Positions 60,685 through 64,000 of a DNA stretch of 64,000 bases are shown here, piece after piece. Location: contig NC_016133.3 of the NCBI RefSeq assembly GCF_000005505.3, forward strand, positions 43,179,237-43,243,236, read 5' to 3'. Below the pieces are notes generated by a model that saw nothing but the letters and a program-made list of their open reading frames with translations, was not told the origin of the DNA and ran no database searches. This DNA comes from Brachypodium distachyon. Lineage: Eukaryota; Streptophyta; Magnoliopsida; Poales; Poaceae. Both the position numbers and the translations under genes were made by a program. The stretch's first letter is position 1, and each line of letters starts with the position of its first letter.

Positions 60685-61209
60685 GTGTGAAATACTTACA
60701 AGTAAGTAAATCGGATATACTTTAGATACAAATACAAATAAGGTTTTGACATTAGTCAACTGTACCCGAGTGGTACTCTGCTATTTTGTCATTTTTGGCC
60801 CAATATATCATGTGCTGACCTCATCGGACAATGATCCAACGTGCTTGGACAAGAATGAAGCTCACACCTGGTGTCCTGGATGCCCTTAAATCCAAACATC
60901 TTAACTTAGCATTTTGAGTTGTTTGTGAGCCACTATTGTCCTGAGAATTTCTTACTTCCCAACCATACAATGGAAATTGACATCTGTTACTTTGTCTCAA
61001 TCGAAATGTATTATCGCTTTCTTAGGGATCAAGTTGAAGCTGCTGAATTTTCAATCTTTTTGACCTACTCAGTGGCATCTCTTGCCAATGGTCAAAGATT
61101 TATCTCCTGGCACATGTTTCCAAGCCCTGGAAGGTGGCTCCGGTGCTCCCACGCAGTCTCCTCAGCTGCAACTTGCAAGATCTTCTTTCTTAGTACCACA
61201 ATTGGATAT
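60685..61209. other. DUF247 downstream region
   Basis: Contains the DUF247 3' UTR and the second direct repeat (60865-61168), then the left target duplication GATAT (61205-61209) of the solo LTR. Confidence 0.7.
60865..61168 (+). repeat. Direct repeat downstream of the DUF247 gene
   Basis: Second copy of the 58771-59072 sequence. It has an extra stretch (about 60990-61040) and stops shortly before the solo LTR. No DUF247 coding sequence follows it inside the window. Confidence 0.85.
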
Positions 61210-62278
61210 TGATGGGTCCGTTGTATGGAAAACAAATTTTTTTTTACGAGAAGTGCGGAAGAAACCCAAGATAATACCTACTACATGTAAGTAATGAGAG
61301 GGATTATGAGCATCATACCCTCGTAGACCATAAAGCGTTACGACAACGGGATCGTTGTTGGCGTAGTGCTATTTTCGATGAGATCGATCTCAGTGCCGAA
61401 CGTACGGCACCTCCTTGGTATCCACACGTACGGCTTGATGTCATCTCCTCCTTCTTGATCCAACAAGACGAGGAGGAGAGGTTGACGAGATCCCGGCAGC
61501 ACGACGGCGTGGTGTAGAATATGGTGGAGAGCTCCGCGGACAGGGCTTCACCGTGCGCGTGAGAGGAGGAGGTTAGGGAGAGGAGCAGGGTTTATCCAAG
61601 GGCAGCCCCTCCCCTCCTTATATAGGGGATAAGGCTGGCGACAAGGCTGGTAGAGGAGACAATCTGCTCTTTCTTTCCTTACCTCTCAAGAAATAGGTAA
61701 GTAATCCCTATAGAAATTAACTTGCCTCAATTTCGCTCCTTTCCTTTTCCTTAGATGTGGCCGGCCAGGGAAAGAGGAGTCCCGGGAGGACTCCCTCCCT
61801 TTCCCACGTGCCTCTCCACGTACGTGGTGTTCAACCACGTACGGTGGAGTTTCTGCCTCCCCTTTCCCCTTTCCTCTAATTAATTAGATCTCTCTAATTA
61901 ATTACTACAGAGGCCCAATTAAATTCTCAGGAATAATCCGGAACATTTCAGAACCTTCCGAGAACTTCTGGAACCTTCTAGAATATTTTTGGTCAATACC
62001 GGAAAATATCCTGAACTTTTCCGAAACAGCTTTCTCATATATAATTCTTTATCTCCGGACCATTCCGAAGCTTCTCGTGATGTCCTGGATCCCATCCTGG
62101 ACTCCGAATCAATATTCGATATCACCATCTATTTATCTCATCAAACCCTAGCGACATTAAGCGTTAAGTGTGTGACCCTACGGGTTCGAGAACATGTGGA
62201 CATGACCGAGACACCTCTCTGATCAATAACCAATAGCGGGGCCTGGATATCCATAATGGCTCCCACATATTCCACTCT

Positions 62279-62745
62279 GAAGCTACAAAGATAGTTATTA
62301 AATCGTTAGCACCACATAAAAACATTCCCCCTAGAGTAGCTGTTAATACGAATAACAGAAACTCTGTTATAGCCATTTCTGTACATTCAATGTACTCTAC
62401 GGATAGAGGAATACATAAAGTTGAACATAATAAAATGAGAAATTGAAAGATTTCGTTGAAATTGTTCGTTTGGAAATTTCCCGAAAAGCTAATTATAGGT
62501 TCTTCTCTCCATCGGAACAATAGGGCCGTTATGCTTATTACTAAACTTGTTGAAGAGATGAAATAGAACCAAGGTCTATCTTTTTGATCAAAGGTTGAAT
62601 CGATCATCAGAAGAAGAATTAGGCCAAAAATTAGGATACATTCTGGGAAAATGAAACTTCCATGGAAGAGAAGCAAATGAAGCGCTTTCATAAAAATTCT
62701 CGTAGAATCGAGAATGAAGTTTTCATTCTGTACATGCCAGATCAT
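62279..62745 (-). pseudogene. ndhB: Plastid ndhB first-exon fragment (nuclear plastid DNA)
   Basis: From the ATG at 62745 the minus strand encodes [20 protein letters not shown] and onward, clearly the N-terminus of the plastid NAD(P)H dehydrogenase subunit 2, with about 155 residues in one open frame up to DLITIFVAS. There it breaks into LTR sequence, so the rest of exon 1, the group II intron and exon 2 are missing. In plastids the protein is a membrane subunit of the NDH complex; here, in a nuclear LTR, it cannot function. Confidence 0.95.
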
Positions 62746-62959
62746 GAATTAGTAACTGCATCCAATCTCCGAAAAGTCCCGATTGTTTCTATTTTTGGAA
62801 TGGCATATTTACGGAATCCCCATGAATAGGATCAAACCTTATTCCATTTCCATAAGATTCTTCTTTCTTATTCTTAAGCAAGCCCTCGAGAGGGCTTAGT
62901 TGATCATGATTTTTGTTTTCTCTTTCTTTTCCTTTTTGTTTGTTTCGAGAAAGATATCG
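62746..62959 (-). other. Plastid ndhB upstream spacer (nuclear plastid DNA)
   Basis: AT-rich DNA directly upstream of the ndhB start that continues the plastid segment (toward rps7 in the plastome). The exact end at the junction with 23S rRNA is placed near 62955-62960 by eye. Confidence 0.6.
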
Positions 62960-63080
62960 TCCGAACCAAATCGAGGCAAACTCTGAATACTAGATATGAC
63001 CCCAAAATAACAGGGGTCAAGGTCGGCCAGTGAGACGATGGGGGATAAGCTTCATCGTCGAGAGGGAAACAGCCCGGATC
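62960..63080 (+). pseudogene. rrn23: Plastid 23S rRNA fragment (nuclear plastid DNA)
   Basis: About 120 bp matching the plastid large-subunit rRNA: ACCAAATCGAGGCAAACTC, GGTCAAGGTCGGCCAGTGAG and GTCGAGAGGGAAACAGCCC. This is the region equivalent to about nt 880-1000 of bacterial 23S rRNA. It ends abruptly at CCCGGATC where LTR sequence resumes. A fragment, not a working rRNA gene. Confidence 0.9.
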
Positions 63081-63835
63081 AGATCTCATCGGTTGAACCA
63101 CTATGTCGAGGATTCAATTAATCCGGTATCCAATTCTCTTTGTTTTGCGATATATTACTTGCCCGAGATTTGATCGTCGGTATCACCATACCTAGTTAAA
63201 TCTCATTACCGGCAAGTTCTTTTTACTTGTACCGCAACATAATATCCCCGTGACTAAACACATTAGTCACATGCTTGCAAGCTCATTAGGATGTTATATT
63301 ACCGAGAGGGCCCAGAGATATCTCTCCGTCACATGGAGTGACAAATCCCAGTCTTGATCCATACAACCCAAAAAGCACCTTCCGAGATACCTTAAGAACA
63401 CCTTTATGATCATCCAGTTACGAGATGACGATTGATGTCCACAAAGTATTCTTCTGGTACTAGGGAGTGGCATGATCTCATGGTCTAAGAAAATGATACT
63501 TGACACAATAAAAGCATTAGCAATTTAAACTTAAGTGACACGATCAAAAGCTATGCTTAGGTTTGGGTCTGTTCATCACATCATTCTCCTAATGATATGA
63601 CCTCGTTAATAAATGACAACACATGTCTATGGTTAGGAAACCTTAACCATCTTTTAATCAACGAGCTAATCTAGTAGAGGCGTATTAGGGACACGGTATT
63701 TGTTTATTTATCCACACATGTATTTAGTTTTCTATTAATACAATTATAGCATGGATAATAAACATTTATCAAGAACAAAAAAATATAATAATAACATATT
63801 TATTATTGCCTATAGGGCATATTTCCAACAGATAT

Positions 63836-64000
63836 ATACCCAAGCATGTGTCATACCGATTAAAAGGAACCCTAAACGGGTCAGAACCAGTTACAAATCT
63901 CAAAGTTAGCCGGTATCCTTCCATTCAGTCTCTATAACCCGTGGATCCCAACAGATTAGCATTTCGCCAGGAATTGAAGCTCCTTGAGTGCCGATAGAAT
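63836..64000. other. Right edge of the window
   Basis: 165 bp after the solo LTR target duplication. No gene or repeat is recognised. Confidence 0.3.

Larger units (their letters stand above)
61210..63830 (-). mobile_element. Solo LTR of an Angela-like copia element
   Basis: On the minus strand it reads TGTTGGAAATATGCCCTATA...CCCATCA, the start of the Angela-type copia LTR known from grasses, with TG...CA ends. Perfect 5-bp target duplications GATAT flank it (61205-61209 and 63831-63835). No internal retrotransposon region is present, so it is a solo LTR left by LTR-LTR recombination. Its 2621 bp include about 0.8 kb of plastid DNA (62276-63082); without that it is about 1.8 kb, the usual LTR size for this family. 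A minus-strand TATATAAG near 61617-61624 is the likely promoter. Confidence 0.92.

Noticed and set aside
60081..60725. Plus-strand 214-codon frame within the DUF247 gene
   Set aside because: It is the +1 frame of the GC-rich DUF247 coding sequence; Arg/Ala-rich with no family match.
62164..62745. Treating the 193-codon frame as a nuclear gene
   Set aside because: It is a plastid ndhB fragment running into LTR sequence; the C-terminal 35-40 residues are translated LTR, not a gene.
1..64000. CRISPR arrays or bacterial-type operons
   Set aside because: No regularly spaced repeats, and the genes are spliced plant genes.

Overview
The window is plant nuclear DNA, almost certainly from a rice-type grass (Oryza, chromosome 8 long-arm type region). 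Reasons: grass-like GC-rich first exons with AT-rich introns, many CTCCCTCCGT-type Stowaway MITEs, three MIR169 hairpins of the cereal h-m type next to a bHLH gene, and an otubain gene that reads like rice OTUB1/WTG1 (which I recall, unchecked, as LOC_Os08g42540). No database was consulted.

Layout. 1-3895: 3' part of a decayed Ty3-gypsy-like LTR element. 4178-14542: a tandem cluster of three MIR169 genes, each with its own TATA box; the first has a 4.76 kb Ty1-copia element inserted between its two hairpin arms. 15325-15398: tRNA-Val(AAC). 19769-21321: a bHLH (subfamily XII type) gene in seven exons, minus strand. 27442-35902: a 19-exon BAR-PH-ArfGAP-ankyrin gene (AGD3/VAN3 type, 827 aa), minus strand. 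38326-41746: an eight-exon otubain deubiquitinase, minus strand, divergent from a six-exon O-fucosyltransferase-like gene (42366-44827, plus strand). 47681-49694: a two-exon group-X-like ERF whose apparent start codon reads GTG. 54406-58572: a nine-exon glycyl-tRNA synthetase (739 aa). 59140-60684: a single-exon DUF247 gene.

Between the ERF and the glycyl-tRNA synthetase lies a tandem duplication that left a truncated GlyRS pseudogene fused to an AP2-domain fragment of the ERF, followed by the intact GlyRS. Later transposon insertions differ between the two copies. The right end (61210-63830) is a solo LTR of an Angela-like copia element with a perfect 5-bp target duplication (GATAT). Inside it sits about 0.8 kb of plastid DNA joining the ndhB first exon with its upstream spacer to a piece of 23S rRNA.

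The protein genes are unrelated in pathway: transcription factors, vesicle trafficking, deubiquitination, glycosylation and translation. The main regulatory theme is the MIR169 cluster (known targets: NF-YA mRNAs) linked to a bHLH gene, an arrangement I recall being reported as conserved in grasses. Exon coordinates were worked out by hand from GT-AG junctions and reading frame.
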